The notes under the pieces are model-generated. The model saw only the letters and a list, made by a program, of their open reading frames with translations. It made no database searches and had not been told where the DNA came from. From Oxyruncus cristatus (taxonomy: Eukaryota > Chordata > Aves > Passeriformes > Cotingidae), in the NCBI GenBank assembly GCA_013399855.1, contig VXAY01003159.1, positions 1-64,000 of the forward strand: 64,000 nt of DNA, in the 5' to 3' direction. Numbering within the stretch: position 1 is the stretch's first letter; every line of letters starts with the position of its first letter. This document shows, piece after piece, positions 26,097-38,664 of this stretch. Position numbers and translations under genes: made by a program.

Positions 26097-27188
26097 CAGT
26101 GGCTAAAAGTATTTATATTCTCTTTTCCTTTGAGATTTTTTGAGGCTTTCATGGTATCTAACTGAGTAGAACATATTACCAACAATATATTCTTAAACAC
26201 ATTTGGTCTAACTTTGAACCTGATAATTAATCCAGTATGACTCATAACCCACAGTGTCTCACCCTTTATTACCAATGATATATAAATATTACTATATAAC
26301 GACAGCTACCCTTTCATAAATCTGTCTCTTTTAATAAGAATTCCTTTAAAATAGTCAACTTTCTGAGTATATTTCTGTGTTTAAAAAAGTTAAATTTTTT
26401 ACTGTGAGACCATTAAACTGGTTCTACACAGCACAACTCATTTGTGCAGTCAGTGGTTTCAGATACTGTGCTGCACAATGTCATCCCTGCTTACCCAACC
26501 ATCTCAGAGAAGCAGTTCATCTGCAGCAATGAGCAAATCAGCCAAAATAGACCCCACAAGGAATGAGATTTTTTGCTCATGAGCCATGGTTCTCACATGC
26601 TCCCGGCATGTGTGGTTTTGAGGCACTTAACTAGTTCAGATACATCACCTTCCGAACATAATTTTTCTAGACATGAACTAGGTTTCTGAATTCTTGTAAG
26701 CAATACTCAAGATGATAATTCATAGTTGGACAATTTCGTTCACACAAAAGAGTCATTTTTCAGCACAGGACACAGGAGAAACCCAGTAGAAAGACCCTTT
26801 TAATTAGTATGACTTGATGTAGTTATCAGTGGTTTTTATCTTGATTCTGTAGGCCCTTCATTACCCATGATAACAAAGGATCTACAATGTATTTTAGGGG
26901 TGCTACTTGTACAGTGAACACTGTGCTCATGTAGCAAAAGCTAAAAAGATCTCTGAACTTTACAAGAAGCATGTCTAGTATGGGTGAGATTTGCTTATTT
27001 TGAAAAGTTATGGCTATTGCCTAAAGAGACCTGAGGTGTACTACAGCTATTGGTCATACATTCTTACGGATTTCTCTGGACATGTGCAAATACTGTAAGT
27101 ATAGGGCATATTCCAACTAGTAAATAAACAATTACTGTTGCTCTGCTGCGTTATAAGGCATGGTTAAGTGAGTTAAAGAGTGTTTTTA

Positions 27189-27377
<189 letters not shown>

Positions 27378-30300
27378 CTATTGGATTTGATATAAAAGGT
27401 TATTAATTTTTGTGCGCTTAAATGCCATGGAAATTCTAACTACAAAGAGCATGATACCAAATGGTAACCTCATTGTAAGAGAGACTTCTGGAACAACTGA
27501 AAACATTTCATGTTTCTAAATCAGATGGAATAAACAGAAAAATAGAAAATCTACTCATTATTTTACAACTCTGCTATGAAAAGCAAGAACAACAAATCAC
27601 TTAGCCTAGGGTCACTATTTACCTAAATTAATTATACATTTACAATATTATTTGTGATAGTAATTGATGAACCTTGGCAACCAAATAACAAGCAACGCCG
27701 GTCTAAATAATCATGTAAAAATATTAAATAAGTTTATAATTAATTCAGCCTACCTGTAAAATATTTTCAATTTATATTGGAAGAAGCTCCACAAAATATG
27801 TAAAAGTGAACAGTACATTTTATTAGATTTTTAAGGCTATTCATTCAAAAAGCCACAGCCAGTGGTGTTTGTCATTAGCATGTGCCCTAAAACGTTCATT
27901 GTCTCTGTTGTACCACAAACAGGAAGAATATCAGAAATATCCGTAAATATCCATGAAATAACTTGTAAACAACATACCATAAGAACATATAATAATTATT
28001 TTTCATTATTCCTCTGAGATTAAATGAAAAAATAGAATGGTACTTAGATGTTGTACAGAAAATTCCCCATTTGTCTTCACTTTCAGAGAGTTACCGTTGC
28101 TGTTCTTACTGCCTGAACATGAAAGAGAATTGGCTAGCTATAAGGTTAAATCAGGATAGCTAAATTCATGAATCACAATGCATGTTAAATATCTAAGTCA
28201 TTGAACTGGAAATTTGAAAGTTACATGGATAATTGTTTATTATTTCTCCTTTGATGTGGTTCTTAATATAGCTACTATTAGTAATTATATATATTTATCT
28301 GTAATCCATAGTTATACCCAGTCACACAATGGCCTTTATTGTTACATTAATTAATAGATGGAAAAACTAGAGTGCAATCACATTGGAGTTGTAATATATA
28401 GATATTAAGACAGGAATGAATAACACTTGGTGTCATCTTTGCTTCAAACATGATTCTTATGTCTGGATTTGCACCTGGTTATTATGTTACAATAACTGCA
28501 TTATTCATAAAAAATAGTGAATGCATATGCAAACAGTGTTAATACATTAAGAATTGCAATGCAATTCCCCCCTCAGCTCAAGAAAGGAGGGTATTTCTAT
28601 CATTTCTGAATCAAAGTGGTGGCCTGTATTTATCAAAAGCAAATGAGCAAGAAAATCACAAGCTCTGTCAACCCTGGAGGGCTAATAGCAGATACAGGTA
28701 GATTTTTAATTATTTGATGCAGTCCAATGTAACATGCAAATCTGAAGAGACTTCTTAATGATAGAGACATCAGGAATTCGGTATGGGGCTCTAGTAGGTT
28801 TGTAACTTAAATGTGGCCAGAACAGCATCCAAATATTAGCAGAGCTTTTCTGTTTACAGGATTACATACATAGTTAATGGCTATCATGAATACAATTGAA
28901 TTTCTGAATTTTGGTCTAAGTTCTTATACCTTCAAGATTTTTCTAGGCCCCCTAGTTTATCTGGGAGAGAGCTGGAGAAAAGTTAGTCAATAGCTGACAC
29001 CTAATTCTACAACCTACTCTCTGCCCTATCTCTTCAAAGAGTCTGTGAGGCTGCAACATTTCCTTCTCTGTGCAGCATGACTCTGTGTCACTCCACAGCC
29101 TGGTTTAGCCAGAATTTGACTCTAATCTATGTTGTGGATTTAGATTTCTCCACAGTTATTCCTCTTGCTGGCTGATCCTATTAGAGACAGGCTCATCCTG
29201 CCCTGTTCTCTTTATGCAGAAACTTTTCAATGCATCATAACTACCTTTGGATCAGTCTAAATCCAGTCAAAAGACTATGAATTTCTGGAGAAATGGGGAA
29301 AAAAGGAAAACGTGGATTCACCTTTGAGTTTTTAGTATGGTCATTCCTTCCATAAGTCTGTAGTTGTCTAACACTCAACACCCACTAAACCAGTCCAGAA
29401 TAACAAAACCTTGGTAACTTCTTTTTTTCAGCCTGAGCAAATTTATCATGTTTGATTTCATATTACCCTAAATGCCTTATCTCCTAGACAAATGCTGTAA
29501 TGATCAGAGATTTCTGAGAGCCTGTATGCAAGTATTAGTTGGAAAAGAAAATGAGAAAATCTGGTTCAGGAGAGAAGAAAAGTGATGGTTACATGGAATT
29601 CTTGACATGGACAGAATTATGTATAACCTATAGCATAGAGATAAAAAAGGAACATGTGAAAAAAACCTAATATACATCCAGAACCTCACTTTGAACTGGT
29701 GTAGACAGATAATCCCAACAGGGAATTTGAAGTCAGCATGGACAGAAGAAAGACAAGACCCTTACTAAACAAGGGTAGAACAGAGATTTAAAAGAACAAT
29801 GAAGAGAGAAAAACAAGTTAAACAAGATTTTCAAATATACGTGCAGAGTGATGGGAACTCAGAATTTCTAATGTGGTAATTGTGGAGGTGTTTGCTATTT
29901 GAGATGAACAGCGTAGCACCCTAGCCCTTTGTAGAGCTGCAGATAACATACCTAACTTTAGGTTAAGTTATTGCATTGTTAGAAACACACATAATACATG
30001 ATAGATATCTCCAGATATAATACTAAAGCAACACAAAACACAATACTAAATCAATGACAGACATTCGTTTAATATACACAAAAGCTACATTTGCCTTTAG
30101 CTTAGAACTACCATTTCAGAGGAGAAAAGACATATTCCAATTTCTGCATACATTTTATAGTTGTTAAATAAATCAAGTGCAAAATACACTTTACTGTATA
30201 AAGACAGATGATGAAACATCACAGCTAAGGGTCAAAAGACTCATGGAGAGCTACAACAGTACTTGTGAACATTTCATACTTTTTTCGTTCTGTTCTTATT

Positions 30301-30647
30301 TACTCAAACTACTCTGTTTGCAGTCACTCATTCTTCTAGAAAACTACATCTGAACACTCAAAGTTTCCTTACCATCAGCCCTACGAATGCTCAAGAAGGC
30401 AAGCTAATATAGATTTCTGGCTTGCAAAAGTTTCTTAGTTTTGCTTTTCAACAAAAGTCAACCTTAGGTCTCCCTAAATTCTGTGAGCACTGCTTACAGC
30501 AAAACCAGCTGAGCATGGAATACTATTAACCAGGTCTTTTACTGCAACATTACTCCCAGCCATACCAAAAGAGAAAAAATCCCAAGGGTTAGAACATCTG
30601 ACTGAGCACCTGATGGCAAATCCTTGCCCCTTGCTCTGATGAAACGT

Positions 30648-31110
30648 TAGAATCACAGAGTCATAGAATTTTTTATGCTGGAACAGACCTTTGAGATCTT
30701 CAAGTCCAACTGCTAACCCAGGACAGCCAAGTCCTCCACTAAACCATGTCCCTAAGTGCCACATCTACCTACACATCTTTTAAATACCTCCAGGGATGGT
30801 GACTCCACCATCCAGCCTGTTCCAATGCTCAAAAACCCTTTTAGTGAAGAAATTTCCCCTAATATCCAACCTAAATCTTTCTTGGTGCAACTTGAGGCCA
30901 TTTCCTTTCATCCCATCACTTGTTACCTGGGAGAAGAGGCTGAGCCCCACCTGGCTTCAACCTCCCGTCAGGTAGTTGCAGAGAGAAATAAGGACCCCCT
31001 GAGACTCCTTTTCTCCAGGCTAAACAATTCCATCTCCCTCAACTGATCCTCATAAGACTTGTGCTCCAGATCCTTTATCAGCTTTGCTGCCCTACCTTGG
31101 ACATGCAGTG
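30648..31110 (-). mobile_element. CR1 LINE 3' fragment, about 0.46 kb, minus orientation
   Basis: Reverse-oriented CR1 tail. On the plus strand it begins AGAATCACAGAGTCATAGAA and TTCAAGTCCAACTGCTAACC. The minus-strand frame reads [20 protein letters not shown] near 31030-31090, the ORF2 C-terminus. It has the same sense as PPFIA2, so its tail sequence would be in the pre-mRNA in sense orientation. Confidence 0.92.
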
Positions 31111-31479
31111 ATACTGCTGTTTTATTCAACTTTGCCCCAACTACAAAAGGATAATGGATTTTCTCCACTTCCCTGGAAAGAGCAAATGTCAGCTATACTG
31201 ACAGAACTATGAAGTGTCTCACTGCTACAATGATGGGGGAAGAAATATGAAAACATAAAAAATGCACATTGAAGATGATAGCATGTCCACTCCATGTTTA
31301 GTGACTGGAGGAAATCACAACAACTTGTGGGCATGTTGAGGACTTTCCATATGTAATTCAAGAATTAATATTCCAAATATTTGTGAGAATACCAGCGGAT
31401 TTCCTGTTGAAAAAACCATTGTAACAATATTGGTAGTTCATTTAAACTACAAAAAGAATTGTTAGAAACAGCTATAGGG

Positions 31480-31960
31480 ATTTGAGTATGTTGCAATTAA
31501 ACTCTGCCATTAATAGTGATCATGGGCTGCTGAGCATTTTCTGCTCCCTCACACTGTGTCAAGCTGTTACAGTTGCCAAGCACTCAGAGGGACAGGCAGC
31601 TTGCAGAGAAAAGATGAAGATCAACAGCAGCAGGTAGGACAGAATCACCCACGCATCATTGCTATGCTTTTCCTACTGGAAAGCATAAGCTTGACAATGA
31701 ATTATGAAATAATCTGACAAGTGAGTTTTACTCTTGAGGTGGGCAAATTTTAGGATGCTCAAGATGCTGTGCTGATAATTGGATCTTATGCAAATAGAAT
31801 GGTTTCTGGGGCTCTGGATTTTTTTATCAGCATAAAAAATGCATAAAAATAATCATTTAAAGACTGAAAAATGCTCTAGTGCATATTCTGTGAGTGAATG
31901 AAGCATCTTTAAACTGTTAATTAGAACTAAATCAACAAGAAAAAAGAAAATTGTTAGAGT
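31480..31960. promoter_or_regulatory. Possible conserved noncoding element in a PPFIA2 intron
   Basis: Non-repetitive sequence with many intact-looking factor motifs close together, including an octamer ATGCAAAT at 31788-31795, ATAATTGG just before it and several TAAT cores. This look is typical of developmental enhancers in long neural-gene introns. The call is by composition only. Confidence 0.2.
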
Positions 31961-32196
31961 ATACCCAGCTTCCCGTATTTCTCAAATCACTTACAAAGCA
32001 CTTATGGAAGTGATTGATTTCTGTGAAATGGAAATGCATGGTTAAATTTAATGGTACAAACTACCTCTGTGTGGAATATTGCCTACTCTGCTATACTATA
32101 CCATACCATCATGACTACCTGAACACTGATTTACATATGGAAAAGGGAAGAAATTAAAACATTCTTTTTCAGGAATGAAGACTCAATAAGTTGATG

Positions 32197-32234
32197 CTAG
32201 TGTGACTCAATACTATAGATACTAGTGTGACTCA
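32197..32234. repeat. 13-bp direct repeat carrying two AP-1-type TGACTCA motifs
   Basis: CTAGTGTGACTCA occurs at 32197-32209 and 32222-32234 (25-bp period). Each copy contains the TGACTCA heptamer bound by AP-1 factors, at 32203-32209 and 32228-32234. Use as an enhancer is only a possibility. Confidence 0.6.
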
Positions 32235-35200
32235 CACTATTGCAGGACATGGATTTTAATGAATATAAAATATTTTAACTTTATTTTCAACAAAGTTTTC
32301 TGTTAAAAAAAAGTTCACAGAGGGATAATAAATGCAGAAATTAAAGAATCAGCAGATGGTAATGGAGAGAAAAGGAGAATCATAAATAATGGAACACAGT
32401 GAAAAAACAAAGATAGGGCATTTACTAAAATGAGACAGACTTAGCTTAAGAGATTCTTTAGAGGAATGGGTTTACCCACTAAGAAGAAAATTCTCTTTTG
32501 AGATCCAACTTATAATTTCTCACCAGCACAGCCAAAATTGAATTTCCTTTCAGTCTATAATTAGAATGAACATTATTCAGTGAATCTCCATCTCTGGTGC
32601 AAGTAAAGATGACAAGTGAAATAAGCAGGCAGGGTTAAAGATTATCTCTAAATCCAGTCACAAAATCAGTGATTTTCTTCAGCATTGTTCCACAGTGGTG
32701 GAAACCACGCTGCACCTCTAGTCAGCTGGTGTGACCTCCAATAGCTATACTGTTAAATTAACAGTGAAAATCATTCTTCAAAAAAACAAAGTTACAGCCT
32801 AGTTACAACATGATTTCTCATGTCTGTCCTCCTGTACAGGGACCAAAATACTAAAACCTTAATGAAATCATATGTGAAACAAAGATATGAAAGAAAATGT
32901 AATAATCAGAATAATGATACAAAGTAATAGAAAGAAAGGGGTTTTATAAGAATAACGAATACAAATATAATAACTATTAGACTACACAGATTACCTGAAA
33001 ACACAGGTATTGATATATTACATTGACTATCTACTGCCACACTACATTCAGTGACACTTCTTCCTTTGAAAGAAGAAACACATGAATCTAGAGGATATTT
33101 CATAATATTGAGGCAAAAATAATGACGTTTACTATAATTTATATTAGTGAAATAATGCTTTAGGATTTGCAGAACTTCAGGAGACAGTTGTACTTATTTT
33201 CATGTGTACAGTGCTTTTAGACTGCAAGAACTCACATAGTCATGTTTAAAAAATAAAATTGAGAACCTGACTCAGTTTCAGCACCTATCAAACTGATGTA
33301 ATTAAAAGGATCTACAAGAAAATGAGCTAAATAAAGTAGTTAAAACCATATTTTAAAAAAATATTCTTAGAGTTTCCCAACACCATGGAAGGGAATTTGA
33401 ATAATAAAATATAAGGTTAAGTTCTGATCTATGGGTATTATGAGACTGCAGTGCATAATTGAAGATGTTCCATAAACCATTCAATGAGGAATTGAGAAAG
33501 CAAAATATGAATAAAATCAGATATAAGTCAGCCTTGTTCACTTTAATAAGTGTTTCAGGTCCTAAGGTATGAAGCAAAAGAAAGATGTTGACACTGTCTT
33601 TGTTACAGTTCTTTCATTCAGGAACACAGGTTTAATTTTTGTTGTTTCTAAACTGCTAGAACTAAAATATTTCAGGTCAATTTAAGTAGTAATTTATTCT
33701 ATATTCAAAAAGCATATGTTTGTGTTTGGTTCTTTGTTGTTGTTTCAGTGAAAAAACACAATCAGATTAATCTGTATCAGTATTGTAAGAGGTATTTTTC
33801 TGCCAAACCAACCCCCAAATTTCCTCATAACAATATTCTGATTTAAAAAGTTAATCCTACACACTTTTTCTACTTTTAAAGAATACAGATTGAGACAAAA
33901 AAATCTTTCCATTTTTATTTCAATTTAGCACAGTCAAAGTAGTGCTATTTTATAATCCCCATTAAATAACATGCTAGATCACACTGACTTGTCTTCCAGC
34001 TTTGAAAAAGATGCTCTCTTTTTCTAAATGTTGTAGTTGATCATTCTAGCTAGAAAATATCCAGAGAAATAACTTTAAGGGTTTCTACTAAGATATTCTG
34101 TATACATTTTCAAAGTCCTGTTCAATGGTTTTGCAGAGAGAACCCATTTGTCTTCCTGTCAGCAATGCCACATCAATCAATACCAATATGTACGCTTCTG
34201 CACTTTCTATTTTGCCTCAAGTACTGACAGATGAAGTTGCTAGCTAAGCTCTTGACATGAAAATATTTATACTGTAATATGTCAGAAAAATTTAATTATC
34301 ATAGGCAGTAAAAATACATATTCAACAACAAAAGGTCAGTAGGAAGCTTTGCGTAAGAATGTTCCTAGAAGGATTGAGTAGGAACTTGATTAAATATTGG
34401 GGTAATGTTTAATCTCTGGTATTTTGGCTGACACTTGGAGTGTATGGGTCCCAAGAAATGTAATTCCATCGTGGTCTCTCTCTAATACATGTTACCATCA
34501 GGGTCTACTACTGCAGCTTGGCATACAGCAGGAAATCAGAATATCTATTGTTGGTTTTGGGGTTTGTTTATTTATTTTTGTGATTAGCAAAAACTGTATC
34601 AGGCTGTTGCCAGGAAATAAAGAAACACATAGGTTTGGGTCTAAAGCAGAAAAAAATACTGCCAGTTAGTCATAGCTGAAAATATAAAGGGGAGCTAGAA
34701 GGCTAATGTGTACCCAGAACCTGAGAGAATTGCCACTTTCATTTCTTTCTGCCGATCTTCAGTTTGAAGCAGGAGGTACTTCAAACAGTATCTTTATGCT
34801 GTTATCTCAGGGAGATAAGAGGCTGGATTTAAAAATTCAGAAGCTGCAATTTGCAACTGATCCACTCCATCTAAAAGTAGTAGGAAACGCTACGTGGGAC
34901 AAAAGAGGTGGTCCTGAGTCGTTCTACTATGAGTGGTTATGCATGAGCGTGTCCTGGGAGATCAGGTTAGGTAAGCCTTGCTAGCTTGCCTCTAGCCAAG
35001 CTAGAGCTGGTTCAAGTGTGAACATTAGAGAGGTGGACAAAAGAAGCATTAGTTGGACTAACTGTATACATAAGAAAAGACATTTAATTTTCCCATCGAC
35101 AAAGTGTATCAGTGGTCCTCCAAATATTATTACTTTATTAGAATCTTTGCTAAATTTACAGAAAAATTTTGGAGCAATTTTTTCCTTACAAAATATTAAT

Positions 35201-37462
35201 GCTGTTTTGCATTAAAAACAGCATAGATCTCATTTCACAAGAATGCCTCTTTATAGGTATTGCCTTCACAATGAATGTTGCTAGAAATCTTATTACTAGG
35301 ATGTCATCAAGACTGTATGTTGAAGACAACAGCTTTGCATCTAAAATGCTTGTCTCCCCCAGTAAAAGAAGTGTTCCTATAGAAGACAGCATGACTATTA
35401 CAGCCAACACTGACAACTAATGTAATATATGGCAGCTTAAAGCCTGGAAAGAACATATATATGACATAATGGGGGGATAACTTATTAGTGAAAATGCTAG
35501 AGGCCAGGGTCTCTGAACTTCTCTCTCCTTCTCCAGTAATACTTGAACTTTGTATTTCCCTTCTGCTCGCTGTAAAATCTGCTTCATTCCCTAAATTTTT
35601 TCATAGCCTAAATATTTTGATCTCCAATACCTAGCTTCATCCTCATTTTGAAAACACACTGTCAGTGTTTACCAATTTTAACTGCAAGGACTTACAAGGA
35701 TTATCAAACTCTACCACTCTCATTTGTTGATATGAGTTCTGGAAAACCTCTTACTGATTTTTCTTTTACATAACACAAGAAACATAAGAATGGATTATCT
35801 GTAAGCTTCTTGGTCTCCAAAGAAAGTGCCTATGACAGAGATCAGTCTGACTTAGGAGATGACTTGCATTTGAGTCATCTTCCATTTCTCTCACAGTTGT
35901 TTGGCAAGTGACTATCTTTGGCTACTCGGCTGTCTTGAAATTTTTGCTAGTCTGCACTGCTTATATCAGGTATACCCACACTAGGTGTTGGTATGCTGCA
36001 GTTTTAATACACTAAAGTTGGTGTTCAATGGGCTTTGCAGTGAAGTGGATGAAGTGTTTTTACATTAAATACTAAAATAACTGACATATGTGGCAGTTAC
36101 TGATAATTTAAGCAGCCTTAGAAAGTCTTCAGATTTGTAGCTGAGATGCTTTGCTAAATCTAGAAAATGCAGTGCAATTCATACATGCTTCTCCTAATTG
36201 ATGAATTAGTTAATACTATTTTTAGGAGTAATTTTGAACTGCTTGAAAAGCGTGACAATCATGGGAGAAAAAAGGTCTCACCTCTGTCTCCCATCACATT
36301 TCCCAAACCCATCACCCCTAAGAATTTTGTGCTAAATGTGATCATCTCCTGCATCTCCAGGAGACCATGGAGGTAGATTTGTCAGCTTTGTCTCTTTGTA
36401 GGCATCCATATCATCTCTCCTTCCCTGGATTTCTGAAGTCTATAGCACCCTGTGCTATAATTGGACAGAAAAAAAGGAAGGAGAAAGGCCCTCTCTTAGC
36501 TCTTTTGGCATACACATTCTTAGATTCCCTTTAGAATGCAAATTAACTGACTAAGGAAAGATGTTATCTGAGCATCCAAAGCTCATTGAGAGGAGGAAAA
36601 CAGGAAGAGTTACACAGATCACAGAAGAATGAAATATGGATATGAGAAAACACCAAGTTCAGCCTCTGAGATCTATTCCATACGTCCATTACCAGCCTGA
36701 CTCCTGTCTGATCTGGGACTATTACATCTCTTTTCTCACACCTTTCCACAAACACCATAAAGCCTTCTCTGCTACCCTCTTCTACTTCTTGATAAATTCT
36801 GCCTTTGCCCAGACACTTTTATGTGCAAATTATCTTATCCTGAAAACAGTTCTGTACATCATTTGAGAATTTTCAGAATGTGCTGTCACATATAATCTTG
36901 TTCCAAGACAGAACAACATCTTCTGATTGAAATAGAACACAACAAATTTAGGGTGAAATCTTGTCCCCACTCAGCTGTACGGCAAATGACATTTACTTCA
37001 GGGGTCACATGGCTGCATCTAGACTAAACAACAGGCTGCCTGTGGTACATGTGGCATCCTTCATCTCATCCTTATTCAGATCAAATTCAAGGCACAGGGG
37101 AAAACAGGGTCTGTTGTAACCTTGCCTTTTGCACTGATAAAAGATGAAGATATGTGCAGGCTACTTAGGCAGGTCCTGGGTCTTGGAAGGCTGCATCCTG
37201 TGTTTTAGAAAACATTTAAACTGAATGACCTTACCATGTTATATACAAAATCTGCCATGTTTGTAATATATCTGGCTAACACACTCATTTCCTCCAGGAC
37301 TGTAGCACAGTAGATATGTCCTGCTACTTAGAACCTTTTCAGACACATTTACTTACTAAGGTGCTGGAACTTTGTCTTCTTATTTATACAAATAAAGATC
37401 TAAAATTTTATACAAGTTTACACATACATGATATCCAGAAAAGGTCTCTGCTGTATACTTAC

Positions 37463-37564
37463 TCTTGTGTTGTTTCTTTCAGCTTTAAGTTCTGAAATCT
37501 CCTCCTCTTTTTCAAGCAGCTGTTCCCTGCATGCATTTAATTCTTTTGTCAGTGCAGCAAATTC
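37463..37564 (-). CDS. PPFIA2: PPFIA2 coding exon (EFAALTKEL exon), liprin-alpha-2 coiled coil
   Basis: A 102-nt phase-0 exon read on the minus strand. It encodes 34 residues that begin [15 protein letters not shown] and end AERNNTR, a charged heptad-rich stretch typical of the liprin-alpha N-terminal coiled coil. The acceptor is TATTCTACAG just above 37564 and the donor is AGA/GTAAGTAT just below 37463, both close to consensus. By recollection this starts at about residue 84 of the vertebrate protein. In known liprins this exon follows a segment ending LNSALPQ, which was not found upstream in the window. The exon is also the in-frame target of the short ATG-initiated exon at 37907-37942. Confidence 0.95.
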
Positions 37565-37906
37565 CTGTAGAATAAAATTATATATGAAGTTACTCAACAC
37601 GTAAGCACTATAATAATCTAAACCATATGCATTCTAGAGTTTGAGGATTTGAAAAATATTTAAAAATCATCAACACAAACTAAAATAGCATATGTAAACT
37701 TCAGCATCTACCAAAACCATTTCAATTCTAGAAATATCTAATAAAAAGCAACTACTGATTTACGTTTAGAATAAAAAAAGGTTCAAGATGATGGCAACAT
37801 GTCCTATACATAAGCTACCAGAACCACACCAGAAGAACAGAATTGGCCAATTTCATTGCAACAGAGACACCACAATTCACACATAATGAAGTTCAACTCA
37901 ACATAC

Positions 37907-37942
37907 CCGCTTTGCGAGTGTTCTTGCCTCTCTGTAATGCAT
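37907..37942 (-). CDS. PPFIA2: Candidate alternative first coding exon of PPFIA2 (MHYREARTLAKR)
   Basis: On the minus strand an ATG (A at -3, C at +4) opens 12 codons, MHYREARTLAKR, ending exactly at a GTATGT donor (CGG/GTATGT). The donor leaves phase 0, so splicing to the acceptor at 37564 gives [21 protein letters not shown] in frame. The exon lies 342 bp upstream of that acceptor. It contains two CpG dinucleotides in a CpG-poor intron, which suggests constraint. The frame stays open upstream of the ATG. A pyrimidine-rich stretch followed by GCAAG/G at 37944 could act as a 3' splice site, so this might be a second exon of a transcript starting further upstream. Identification as an alternative N-terminus is inference; no transcript can be checked here. 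Confidence 0.5.
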
Positions 37943-38651
37943 CCTTGCAATATGGCATGGGAGAAAAAAGTTAAGGTGTTCACTGATCAAAGTCTATCTA
38001 ATATCAGATTAAGATAAGTAACACATGTGTTGTGAAAAAATACTCTACTTGAATTTAACTATTTAGATGTCTTTGGGCATTACAGTGAAAGGCTGTGATG
38101 ACTCAGAACAATATTTATGTTTGTTAGTTAGAATGAGTTTCCTATGTATCAACCACATAAAATGAAACTGGATTTTAAATTGCTTCCAATGTGAAGCTCT
38201 TTACATGCAACTAATAAGTATACTGAAAAACACGTCTTTCAGTTGTCAAAATTTCTATTAAAATGTCTTGATTTTACCATTGCTGTACTCTTCGACAATA
38301 TGCATAAATTTTTGTCTATAAAAGGTCATAGAATTGTCATTAATTTCAATAATGAAAAGGTTTTACTCCTATCTTTGACAGGTACAAGATGTACTAAACT
38401 GTAGTGGTTAATTTTATGCTTCACAGCAAAAAGATGTTACATGTCCCATGAAAACAGTAAGGATGGATGAAAAACCTTTAAAATTTGTGACCATGTCTTG
38501 CAAAAAAAAAAACAAAAAAACAAGTCTTGATGAACAGTATTTCTGCTGAAAAAAGATGTATACATATTTTTACATATTAAGTTAATTTTAGTTTGACCAA
38601 AACAGTCAGCGCTTAAGAACACCCACCAGCCAACAAGCAGTGAGTTAAACT

Positions 38652-38664
38652 CCCCCCACCCCCC
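38652..38664 (-). promoter_or_regulatory. G-rich Sp/KLF-type box upstream of the alternative first exon
   Basis: The minus strand reads GGGGGGTGGGGGG, an Sp/KLF/MAZ-type G box, about 710 bp upstream (in gene direction) of the ATG at 37942. It is the only comparably G-rich tract seen in this part of the intron. It is compatible with an internal promoter feeding the short exon at 37907-37942, but the link is positional only. Confidence 0.2.

Larger units (their letters stand above)
27378..37462 (-). other. PPFIA2: PPFIA2 intron between the EFAALT and LLLEHL exons
   Basis: About 10.1 kb, bounded by GTAAGTAT and CCAATAG. It contains one minus-strand CR1 tail (30648-31110), a motif-rich unique stretch around 31480-31960 that may be conserved noncoding DNA, and a pair of TGACTCA motifs at 32203-32234. 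No convincing exon was seen in 27400-30640 or 32240-37460. Confidence 0.85.

Noticed and set aside
27741..27770. Minus-strand TTTTACAG/GTAGGC, a possible recursive-splice point
   Set aside because: Weak pyrimidine tract, poor donor, and only about 370 bp from the following exon, so little reason for stepwise removal.
32988..33006. Minus-strand TTTTCAG/GTAATC, a possible intronic recursive-splice point
   Set aside because: The donor half deviates from GTAAGT and the pyrimidine tract is short; weaker than expected for a ratchet point.
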